In this document: one piece after another, positions 1-12,500 of the stretch | Layout: the number at the start of each line of letters is the position of its first letter | Numbering within the stretch: the first letter of the stretch is position 1 | Source of the DNA: Nereocystis luetkeana | Taxonomy: Eukaryota > Sar > Phaeophyceae > Laminariales > Laminariaceae | Reading direction: 5' to 3' | Assembly (NCBI GenBank): GCA_031213475.1 | Contig: JARUPZ010000007.1 | Span: forward strand, 7,249,586-7,313,585 | DNA: 64,000 nt | Translations under genes and position numbers: made by a program | Notes under the pieces: generated by a model | The model's input: only the letters and a program-made list of their open reading frames with translations | The model's database searches: none | What the model was told of the DNA's origin: nothing

Positions 1-448
1 ATTGCAGCAGCATACCGGACGCTGCCGTTCCCCAACGACACTCCCTCGTGGGCGTTCATGTACAATAAACAGGCGAGAACGGCTCGATCATTGGCAGCAT
101 CTAATGACTAGCGGGCTCTTGAGCTAAAATGCAACATGGAGAATACATCGTGAGTGCCCTATTTTAATAGATAATATGTCATGAAGTTGGGGGGAACCTT
201 AACCTTGCCGTACATCGCAATCCCACAACGGCACTCATGAAGATTCACGTCGTACAACAACGAGTAAGATAATCAGCATGCAGCTTCAAACACATCGCAG
301 TTTCATTGTGACCGACAGAATTATGCATGCCTCTCTACAAAGGACCGGCGGAGGCGCGATCACTAACGGCCGGGCATGGGCTCTGGGGCTGTAATACACC
401 ATGAGGAATGAATTGTGACAGTTGATATTGTGACACATATTCGCAAAC

Positions 449-522
449 CTTAGGCAATCGATGATCTTGTCCACAGGAAAGGAAACGTCCGTGACCTTCC
501 CAAAAGCCTCGTCGGATAGTTC
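449..522 (-). CDS. Giant gene exon 34 (tentative)
   Basis: Reads ELSDEAFGKVTDVSFPVDKI then IDCL plus two bases, between a weak GTGTGAAG acceptor and AAG|GTTTGC. Protein-like and in phase with exon 33, but with no family motif. Any later exon lies beyond the left edge. Confidence 0.3.
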
Positions 523-3500
523 CTTCACACTGCTCGTTCGGTAGTACGGAACATGCCGAGTATTTACGAGAAAGACCGCGCCGAAGAAACACATTTGAAA
601 AGAAACACACGGCCTTAAAGTGTGTCAGACACGATGATCAATGATGTGTCCTGACTTTATGAAATGAGATAATGGGGTCATTTTGTGGTGTTGGGGTGAT
701 TTTTCCCGCAGGGAAGGGGTGCATATACTGCATGTTTCGCACCTTGAACAGATCATCATCGATCCCTGCTACATTGATCAGACAGTCCAGGGCGAAGAGA
801 TCCCTGATATATACCAGGTACCAGGTATGATCTAGCTCGCGTTGCCGGATGGGAGCCATTTAATCTGTATACTCTAGGACATGTCCCCTTGTTTGAATCT
901 GTACTATACATATCCGACCTGCACAGCACCTCAAAACGGCGGGTTAAGATCTACAGTAAATGATGTATTAATAATATATCGTGATTTTCCGACTTGTGCG
1001 TACTTCGTGTCACGCCGGAGATAGCGACCAGATACACAAGGTATGCCCTACTTCTTTTTACTTCCGAAGGAAGGCCAAGCACTCGACATAGGTACGTTTG
1101 TCGTCGAGGCATATAACGTGCCAGGTACCAGGTCAGAAAAAAAGTGCGCAGCTCTTACTCGTGCCCCGGCCCAACACCTGTCCCTCCAATACAGGCATCC
1201 GGGGCGTGACGAATCTGCCGGTATCCCGGAAGAAGACGGCAGATACTTAACACTGTACCCACATTCTTCGCCAGTGGGAAGCACAGCGAGCTTTTTTTTC
1301 GCGTTTTCATCTCTGATCGACAAGGGTCCCACAACGACACCGTAGCGTTTAATCCCACCAGTACGCAGTTGGCAAAGGAGGACGCCGCACAAACATCAAA
1401 TATTCCAATCACCCGACTAGGGGACACTCTGAGTCACAGACAGCAGTGCAGCCCAAATCTACCCATCCGACCATTACCCCCCGTTGGTGCAAGCAATGTC
1501 TCTCTGGTACGCTGTAGGTGAAACCTCGACGTGATCCGTCCCGGCATTGAAGGGGTACAAGGGTCTATGGTCGCACGACTATGGCCGCGCACGGTATAAG
1601 TACCCCCCCACCCCCCCTCCCCGACCCGCTCTTCCACCTACCCGAACATCAATGACCAGGCAGACTCCGCCAGATTCATCGACTCCTCCGGGTCTCCAAA
1701 CCTCTCCAGCGAGAGCCTCGCTGCCTCTAGCAGGCGCAAAGGTCCAGCCCCGGTAAGGGGTGATGAGTGCAATTGGCCGCGGAGCTTGGGACGACGATGC
1801 GCTTCGGATGACGTTTTCGGTGCATTTCCAACAAATCCACCGTCGGTGACACCGGCCAGGGGATCAGAGCTGGGGCTAGTTCTTACGCTATTCACACTAT
1901 ACAGAAGCTGTCAAAAAAACCCACCCGGTGGTGTGTTTGGATGTTCCACGGATCCGCGTGTGAGCGTTGGGGATCAGCGTAGGAGGAAAATGTGGCGGGT
2001 AGTAGGGGGGGATTAGTATGATCATGAGGAATCACGGGGTGTATCGGGGTTAGACACATGCCCCTGCGCCGAGGGGACAAGAGGTTGGTATGGAAATACC
2101 CTGTTCTTGCCCGCAGTAGATGTATGTGCTGATTGCACGAGTAAAGTGTAACACCAACACCCCCACAAGCAGAAAAACACCCCCCAAGAAGAACACACGT
2201 TGTGGCGATCACAACGTGTACAAAAGCCCGCTTGTAAATTTTAAACGGTGATCAAGGGTGTACAATACTATCGCGAAGGCGAACGCAAGAAAACACAATG
2301 GTCTCTTATAGTATCACATCATATCTCTCTCACATCGTGAGGGGCCCGCGCTTGTCGTTTGCCGGCCGAAACCGTTATTTCGGTTGGCGCAACGTTGTAG
2401 TACTCCTCAAACGAGGCGCGAACGGCGGCAGCAAACCGACGCGGCGTGGCGAAGACGTGGGCTTGGTGCATGTACTCTAAATACGCTTGAGGGTCGCCCC
2501 TGCGAAGTTCATTGAAGCCCCACGGGTGCATAAGGCATTCGGAGAAAAGGGAGCACACAGCAGTCTTAAGAGAGAAAATTGTTGAAAAACAAAGAGCATA
2601 CGTACGCCATGTATGTAGGTCCTCCCTTGCACTTGCGGCGGCGGATATTATAAGCAGATGGCCTCCACAGACACCGTTTCAAGGACGAGATGTCTGGCTT
2701 CCTTGAGTGCTCGGTTTGTAAGAAGTACATCTTGCGGAAAGAAACAGCATGGTATTTTGCCTGCAGTAGTGTCCGCTCTCCTTTGTTATGTTGACCCTTT
2801 TACGAACTGCAGCCACGTTTTTGGGAATAAATTACTCGTGTAAAGACGGAGGGGGGGTTGGTTAACCGAAGAACCTTGCAAAAAGGCCCATGGAGATGTC
2901 AAAAAGAATCACTCCCTGCCCGCATCCGAGAGTCCCCGAAACGAATTATCTCTCTGAACGCTTTCCGCTGCGACAACGTATTACACGACGAAGCTGGGGA
3001 TGGGACGAGATCACTCTAACATCGGGAAATAGAAAAACACTAACGCCTCAATCCAGGCTGGGGGGGCACAAGCTGGAAGAGCTGTGACAGGACTCAGCTG
3101 TGCTACCTTTTGCTGCCATTCATGGCGTACAGGAGCTCCACATCGGCCAAGGCAGCAATAAGCTTATCCCTATGGGCCCGGGATATCCGTCGCGGAATTT
3201 CCAACCCGTTCTGATTGCAGAGGGCCAATATTGCTGATAAAACAAGCAATTAAAATTGGGCGGTAGGGGGCACGATGAGTGTGAGTGTAGTGGCGATACA
3301 CCTGGTTGTCTTCTTGTTGCGGTGGACGCAATGGCGACCGAAAAAGTAATGATGCAGTTGAGCGTGATTGGTGTACCACACCAACAATAACCCCGCCTTC
3401 TTCTTGAAACTGAAAACCCAGGTCCACTCACCCGCCAGAGCGGCGAGCTGCTCCTCGCCGCGGCGCACGCCGGGTAGGCTCTTTGCAAAGCTATCCACCA

Positions 3501-6500
3501 ACACCTGAAGGTAAAAATGGTGCGGTCTTCCTCCCGCCGACACTCCACCTCCACCACCGCCACCGCCACCGCCACCTGTACCCGCCGCCTCCCCTGCGAA
3601 TAAATTCCTTGAGACCAGCAACCCGTGCCCCGTCTGCTGTTGTGCCCTCGCTACAAATGCGTCGGGAAAGTCGGCATCGTGGTGGATCAATTCTTGGTCG
3701 ACTGCGGTCGCGCTTATAGCTTCGCGCAGGACCAACCTACCGAGCACCTGGTGTTTCACATCGCGTGCAAGGTTATCGGGCCGAAGTGTAGCACATCGGT
3801 CACCCGCCAAAAACAGTTTTTCAGCGAAGCGGTTGATGCACGTCGGGGTGGTAGGGAGTTGACGCAGTGAAGAAACTCGAAAATCTGAGTATGCTTGGTG
3901 TTTCTTACAGAACCACGCGTCCGTAACAAGGTGGCGGTGAGCGTGCTGGAATGAGGGTCAGTTACAATTTAAACGGTGTTTCCCACGTGATGTGCTATTC
4001 CGCACTAGCTCTTATAGTAAAAACATTCAAATGATCGGTCGGCATCCTAGCCATAATATACTATTAATAGTATGAGCTTTGCCTCGTACTCAGCGCGTAC
4101 CTGTACAAGTTTCTACTTCATGATCTGGATACTTCTGGGCAGATAATTCCTGATCTGTATCATCGACCGTAGTTCAGTTGCCGGGTGGTAGCCGAATAGC
4201 CTGCTCGATCTATGTAGGACACGCTTTTCCTGGGTTTGATCTGTACTATATATATCCTGCACAACATACAGCAACGACTTGCTACTGTAGGGTCTAGCTG
4301 ATATACAGCAGTATACCATGATCTGCCCGAGATGTGCAATTTTTCATTTACCTTGTGACAGAACTGCATCAGGTCGGGCTCCAACGCTCTCCAGTCTTGC
4401 TCCGAAAATGCAGGTCTCGACGGCCAATCTGGGCTCCTGTTCGTCCCCTCCTGTGGGGTCACCGCCGTTGCGCCGCCAGAACTGCCGACCCCGACACCGT
4501 TTCGCCCCGCCGGTACCTCTCCCGTCTCCACGGTCGACGTCACCACTGCCGCCTCAGCCGTTCTCGTGGCCTCACGGTCCTGATGCGCGTCGTGGGTGTT
4601 CCTAGGAGACGTCGCTTCTGTTAGCAACGTTTGCCCTCCAGCCGTTTCAACCTGTCCTTCCCCTCTGCTGACAAACCTTACTTTCCGGCTTTGGTTGTTC
4701 TTCTGCTGAGCAGGAGCGACCCCCCCCCCTGCCGCTCCGCCCTCGTCAGACAAACCAGCTGCAACTTCTTTGCTGAAACCGCCGGGTGGAAAAGCTTGAG
4801 GGGAATCACCCCCTTCGGTAACCGCAGCGACAGCAGTGTCACCTCCGGCGGCAGCGGTGTTTATTGTGCTTTTTTTCTTTGCCGAAGCTGCATAGGGGTT
4901 TGTTGCACCAGCATCGACGGTCTGTTTTTTTTTTCTTTCAGTAGGATGTCCCGCCACCAGAGGATGACTGGCACCCCCACCTTCTCCACCTCCACAAGCC
5001 GCGGTAGTCGCAGCAGTGCCGCGGTAGGATGGCGGTTTTGCTGACAATGACGTAACGTGGGTTGCCGTGGAAATAGCGGAAGTGTTGCTGCCTTGCGCCT
5101 TGCTGCTAATACTTCTTCCCGCCGCCCCACTGATGTTTGATGTCGTGGGAGGCTGTTTGTGGTGGTGGTGGTGGTGATCGCGCCGCAGGTGAGATTCCAA
5201 GATGTGACCCAGTGCCGCGGCTAGCTCGTACGGAGAGAGCCCTCCGTGAGACAGTCGCACCTGCCAGCAGCACAGAGCAGAAAATACACGTCAGAAAGGT
5301 TTCACACACAAATTGTCTTGTTGCGTCTTTAGTAGTACAGACGCACGCGTCAGAGCGAGAAACACTCTCAAAGAAGGGCGAAGTAGTGAGATCTTGAGAA
5401 CATCAATATCGGCCTTGAGAGGGCAGCAATAGAACCCAAAAAAACATAACGATGAATAAAATTTTGCGATCCGTTTTCGTTGTTCAAGATTGTGCCTTGG
5501 ATCTACTTTACCAGGGTAGGCGTATGATATAAAATGGATTAATTCACGTCTTGAAATTAGTACGGGTGAAGTCCTTCTTTGTTTTTTTAGGAGACGATAT
5601 AACGTATTTATGGCTGCATTTTAGCCATGGCTCCATACACTTTCGTTGGGTGGACGTCCAAGGCGGTGCTTAAAAGCACAGAATATTTTTCTGCGCAAAG
5701 GGTATATGGTCGTGTTCAACCGATGGCACAGTAGTCCCATTTCGAATGAATAGGATATTTCGTTCCCCGTCTGCTTTACACTCTCACTACTCGTACGTCA
5801 TGATACTTCATAAAGGCGCCAGCAAGTGGATGTGAGGTAATCGTTATTTATGAGTGATCAACGTTGAAGTTCAGGCTGTTTCATGCCTCACATTGTCGAA
5901 TGGCAAACGCAATAATGATTATCATAGGCTTCCTTTTTTATTTCGATTTCCCTTTGTTTTTCCTCTTTCCCAGAATGTTTGTGAGTAATCAACGTTGGAG
6001 ATAATGCTGCCTGCACATGGTCGGGCATCATGGCAAACGCAATGCTAACATTATTTAACGTGCATTGCGATTATCTCAAGGTGTCTCGATGGGCGATATC
6101 GCCTCGCACCAGACAAAGAGCGGCTCGGAGCAGGCGACCGCGGAGCCCCTTCGAGGACACGAGTTGGTGAATTCGAAGCCTCACCACATCGAGGGTGGAC
6201 TCCGCTTGCATCTGTACGGGAATACGAGCGACACGCGCGGGGGGCGAGTGGGGGGGGGGGGGAGAGAGGTAGGCAGGGAATGGCGCACGTGAAGACAAAG
6301 GTCGGGAAAAGAGGTGTACCATCCCCAGGCGCTGAAACGCACTCGTTTGCACTCGCATCCATTTACACTACGCTTTTTTCGATACGCTCGTTTTACGAAG
6401 CATAACGGGTATATACGTACATAGCCGTTAGAGATCAAACATGAGGAAACGATCCTGCGGGAAAGAGCAGCGGAAGCGAATCCCTGATTGGCAATAGCCG

Positions 6501-9500
6501 GATTCCATGGCCGGTATCAGTTTACCTTATTGTTTGGTTGCCAGTGATACGGGATGGCTTACCACTGCTTGTTAGTACCTTTCCTTCGGGTACTAGTAGT
6601 GCGCCTGTTATATTGTTTATGCTTTCTTCCATCGAGACGCTATGTTGTTTAGGCTGCTTTGTGACCACGTGCAAGCTTTCAGGAACGTGAGCTAATAAAA
6701 GTGGATTTCATTATGAGAGAACATCATCATGGTCGCCATCACTCTCGCTACGGCTATTACCGTTACCAACGCCTATGTTCAGCACAGCCAGTGTGCGTCA
6801 GAGTGACGACCAAAGAGATCGAAACCACTAATCGTGTCATGCTACCAGGCACGTCATGTCGTGTCATGGCATGCCATGCCATGTCTTGCCAGTAGCGCCG
6901 TAGACTCCCGCAACGCTGTCACGTCTCCCTCGTCCATTTCTCCGCTGGGGCCTGCACTTCCATTGTCGCAATTGTTGTCGTCTTCCCCAGTGCCGGCGGC
7001 AACGACGCTGCGAGCGACCGACGGTGATGATAATGATGAAACAGATTTCATTGTGCGGGCGCTGTGGAGACCCGGTGTAAGCCCGGATCGAGCCAGCGAA
7101 CCGTTGTAGCAGATAGCCTCCGTTACACCCACCAAGAACTGAAGTACGTTCAACATAGGGAGGTGTTCAAAGAGAGAAGGGGAGCAGGTGGGGGGGGGGG
7201 CGGGAGGGGGTACTCACGTCGTGCATGGCCGTAGTCGTATGACCATAAAACCTCGCACCCCTACAACGCCGGGACGCAGCACATCGGGTTTTCACCGACT
7301 AGATGGGCATCGCTTGCACCAAGCGTGAAGCGCCGTGAGGTGTTCGTCGCACCGCATGAAGGGTGAGCAGCATCCTACCGAGAACCGCTTGTGAGGCGTA
7401 ATTGATTGCAAAGGGATGACATACTTTCAAGTGTGAACACTTCAAGAGGCAGCAGTGGGGATAGGGGCTACCTTCAATGTGCCTGGTATAACTTTATCCA
7501 GGATCCAAAATACGCGCTGTGCAAATGCGTGGCCGAATCGTGGACTGCGGGAGTTAAAGGAGGCGTCATCGCCGTGGAGGGGGGGGGGGGGGATACGTAG
7601 GGTGCTCTAGGGTTGAGCAAGAGCGGCGTCATGGCTAGGACATACACGACGAAGCATGTTTTCCTTGTTTTGGAGTTCATGTCGACGTGAGTTGGTGCTA
7701 CATTGTATCGTTCATGCTGAACAGCCACCAATCCCTCCGCAACGTTCGTAGGACACTCATTTTTGTTTTGCGGGCGTCTTCGCGCTCTCGATTTTTTACC
7801 ACGAGTCGCATGTTCACAGAAAAATTGGCTCGGCGAAGGGAGGCACCAGTAAATATTGTCGACGAGGAGAAACTCGGACCGAGATCCACGTTTCCTGAAA
7901 ACACAGGTAAACCGTTTGCATATGATTTTGACACAAGCTACCTTGCGATTTACGCCACACGGTACAACATACCTGGTAGGTACGGGACATAACGTTACAA
8001 GCGGGAGCTCTAGCGCATTGAGAAGGGTGTCTAGGGATTACATAGTAGTCCCAAGCTCACCTGTATGTTTACGGTTTTCTCCTTCAAGATTATATCCGAT
8101 TCCACCCACTCTAGCAGGCAACCGAGGCCATGCCTCCGGAGCACCGCATCGATGACCTGAACAAAAGAAAAACGTTGAGAGTTATATACCTCGATACACA
8201 TCGTCCATCACATGGGGATACACCCGGACAAGATGGCGACGCTTTGTCATTTCTTTCTTGAAACCCACGGCCGACACCCACTGCCAAAGCACATCGTCTG
8301 GCACGTTTGGAGACACCTTGAAACGGACACGTAACCATCTGGTCGTTGCGCCACTCCCATGAGTCATACATCTATGATAGGATATACAGCTCCTGCTGTA
8401 GTACCTGTCTCTTGGTCTCCGCGTCCAGGCCAGTTTTTCTCCTTAGCATGTGCCACCTCCAGCCGTCCACCCCGCACAGCAACTGCTGGCACGAGCTTCC
8501 CTGGGCACAGGTGGTGATCACCTGTGGGTGTGGTAAAGCAACAGTAGTATCGTCGGGTTAAACAAACGCGGCGGTAAAGGTCGCATTCGCGTGGTGGCTT
8601 CTTTAATTTCGACCTATAGAGAAAGGTACATAATGACCACTACGATGAGAGACGGACGTTGCCGGCATATGTACGACAAACCATTGTGAGAATTATGCCG
8701 TACTTGTTTTTTCTTACGGGTTATTTCCTCCTTTTTTGCACGAGTTTCATACACAACGCGACAAGGAGCTCGAAGGCGATCAAAAAGGGTACCCATCGTT
8801 TTGTAGTTGTGGAAATTCTCCAGACGCAATCATGGCCCGTGTGCTTCTTGATGCTACGTACAGTATCCTCATCGGCAGAAACGCGAGAGCCGGGCGCCGT
8901 ATAGTATCGCTGGGCACAGTGTTCGATTGACCAACAAGCTATCACTATGCCCGTGAAAAGAAACGGTCCATAAAGTTACGTGCTGACTAGCATGATACAT
9001 CACAGGTGGCATGCCCGGGGGATAGGACAGTGGGTTCACTCGCCTTGACATGCGACGGCAACTCTGGGGGCAGCCACGCCAGCGGATTGGGGACTATGTC
9101 GGGAGGGACGGTCGCCTGTTCCGCCGGAGATAGCAGAGCGTCCGGGTTTTCAACTATGAGGACCTGGCACAACAAAATGGTCGCAAGGTGTGAGGGGAAA
9201 GGAAGTTGGTGTCAACTGCCGCGAGCAGACATGTCGAGGTGCCGAGTTACAGGGATACTATTATTCAAGCACTGGGATTTGGCGGTCATCAAGTCCTGCG
9301 GGATCTTGACAACATAAGGAGACCAAAATAATTTTGCCAGCATCCGCCATTCTTAGCACGAACGTTTTCTCCAACAGCTTAGAATCAACGATCCGTCTAC
9401 GATAATGCGCTCATCAATCACACCCAGGCAAGCATTTTGTCGGACTGACTACAGTACATGACACACAGTAGGTTGCTTTACGGTATAGTGCTGTCTTAAA

Positions 9501-12500
9501 CCTATATTATTTGTCTCTCCCCATATCTTGCATCCGGATGTATTGATAGATTAATGCGAAGGCCGCTGAGGCGTCGTCGCTGGCTCTGTCCCGGTGACAT
9601 ACCACCGCTCCATATATGGGGACGCCATCAGATATAATGGTAGCTATCTCGACTTTATCCATCTCTATATCGGCGGTGTTGTCAATCTCGAGTTTTTCAT
9701 CCGTAAATAGGCGGTGCTGCAGGAAGATAAGTGTCCCCTTTCGTTTCAGCCGAAACTACATTTGAAGTGTCACGGGAAGATTATTTTCTTGATATCTCGC
9801 AGTGAGCAAAACTCCGCCAAGATCAGCACAGTATGGTCTCGCCTACACAAAACGCCTACCTAATTTGAGCCAATCTTGAAACCGTATTGTGGTATCATCC
9901 TTGCGCAGCAATGAGCATAGAGTTTTGCATAACGGTAGGATTCACTGTAGCACTCGTCACTGACCGCGGTTTCTTAATCCAAATTTCCCAGCGCCCACCC
10001 TCCCCCCCCCCTAAAGTGAGTCTTGTGTCGTTGTGGGCCTATACTCTAACAGCCTGCAGTCAAAATATTTAGAGAAAAAATAAACACGACAAAAACTGTT
10101 TCCAGCATCGCACCAGATCTCCGTGCCCAGACAGAACATCGATCCACCGCCCGAGGAACTCTTGCTCGACCTCCACCCGCTTGCCCTCCGCCCCTCTCCC
10201 GCCGCCGCCGCCCATTGTTGTAGCTGCTGCCGTCACCACCACGCTATCCCCGCCGGTGCCGGTGCTGCTGCAGCCGTCCGCACCCACGCTGCCCACACTA
10301 CCGCCACCCCCACCGGTAATTGATGAGGACCTTGGCAGCGGATCACCTGCCGATCTCGTTCCACGTGATGACAGTTCTGCGCTGTTTCTGGGAGCGAGGT
10401 GACCGTCGTGACCTCGAGGGCTTCCGCTGACGGCGCCAGAGCCGAGATCATCACGAGCGCCGGCGAAGTCCTCTTCGCCGTGGTCGTGTATCGACAAATG
10501 GTCGCTGGTTATTGCCGCGCCTAGTCTTCGCTCGAGAAAAAAGACGGAGAAGAGAGAAAGAAAGTGAGAGAGAAAGAGCAAGAGAAAGAGAAAGATGGAC
10601 AGGTGGGTGTAGTAGAAGAGGCGAAAGGGGGTATTAGAGAGTGAGATGGACAGGTGGGTGTGTATAACAGGCGGGAGGGGGTATCCTCGGAGCGTGGACG
10701 CACGTTGAGTATATAGAGATTCGGAGGTCTCGATGAAGGCGCGATAAGTACGGTATGTTTCATGGCATCATCGACGGACAGAGACAGGAAACGTATAATC
10801 CTACTATTAATAAGTGTTTTGTATGTGAATAACCCCGACGAAATTTGTACCGGTCTCCCACAACCTCTTTATGCCAGCGCCTTAACCCCTGTAATGAATC
10901 CTAATATATATGCTCCTCAGAAAGTGTTCATGCGCTGCACGATATACCCGTGCTGTAGTGTCAACGGGCAGGGTTCATATTGCTGGCGGTAGTGGCATAT
11001 TGTGTACACTCAAGTGGCTGTGTCACTGGTATTTCCCAAAATACCATAATGTGTTCGGTGTCTTTTCGGAGTTGGCCCTGCAAGTCAGATATCACACCTA
11101 CATTTGTCGAGGGGGGGGGGGGCGCGTGAAACAAGCCCGACAGTATTTCTATTTAGGGCGTGTCTTAGCTCAAGGAGCATGGGAACGAGCGGAACGGAAC
11201 GAGGCTGCTCGTGGTCATTCGTTCCGTTCCTATCTAAACAAACGTGTTTGGGCCCATGCAGAATCCTGGGTCTCACCAGCTGAATTGGTACGAACGGTAT
11301 CTTTTGCGCACGCCACGGCAAATTGGTGTCCACATCCATCTTCGGTGGTGCCCATCTACATCAAATAATCTGCTATTTGTTCCCGTTCGGTCGGGCCGTT
11401 CGGTCCTCCCAAACAAGAAAAAGGGGTGCAACACTTCTTCTTCCTCTTCCTAGATACACTATTTTTCTCGGGCTGAACTGAATATGTTCGTTCCCCACAA
11501 CCAATCACCACCAATTCATGCGGCAAATAATGTCCCATTCGCTTCGTTCCAATGCTCTCTGAGGGGGGTTAAGACGCGCCCTTGGTGTGTATAAGTTGTG
11601 TCGCTGGCTACTATTCCGGGGGGCATGAGTAGTGAGAATCAGATCCCACGATGGACTCAAAAACCATGTTGTTGTTGTTCTCAAATTAAGTTTTAAATCA
11701 AGGAGTCCATGGTTACATAGAGGTGCTGGAGCCCTAGGAAGATCCGAAAAACCATTTTAATAAAAAACGGCTGGGAAGCACGACCCTTCCCACCTGAAAA
11801 ATACACGAGACGAAGAAGGCGCACACATGAAGTCCCCGTGTGTTTACACGCCATGTTTGCTTTTGATTACTACGTCCCCTTTGCAATACAGAGAGGCCAA
11901 ACTCCCCAAACCGACCCCCTAAGACACCGGTCCCCTGACGCATTGCAAGTATTACCCGTTCCCGCAACTGTCTGGTGCGTTGTTCCCGCCACAAAACAAT
12001 CAGCGGGTGGCGATACAGGAGCGGCTTTGCTCTGCATCACAAATATTGTCGCCCACACCTGTTAGAGAGTCCTGGCCTGTCCGGCATCTTGCAGTGCATC
12101 CCAAACGATCGGATTATCTCGCACGATATGTAGTGAACTAAGCGAGCTTTGTCCAAGCGTTCATGGCACGGGTCCCTGCAATCGATCCGCAGTACCTGCG
12201 AAATCCATGTTTGGGGGCAGATGCAGGCGCGCGGGGATGATAAACATAACCGGTTGCGACGACTCGTGAAGACGGCCTCCGGGGAGTTGGCTGTTGAAAT
12301 CCGAGGCCAATGTGTACCTACGTAAAGCAGCTGCACAAACCTCTTTCGCCACGGTTTTCAAACGAGCGTGTCTTAGCGCAAACCGAGCTGAACTTTTCTC
12401 CTTGAACAACCCTCTCTACCCCCCCTGGTCGATATTTCCGTAGTAAAGCTTTTGCACGCGGGTTGGAAAGTGAAACCATTCTTGGGCAACGCCGCCACCT

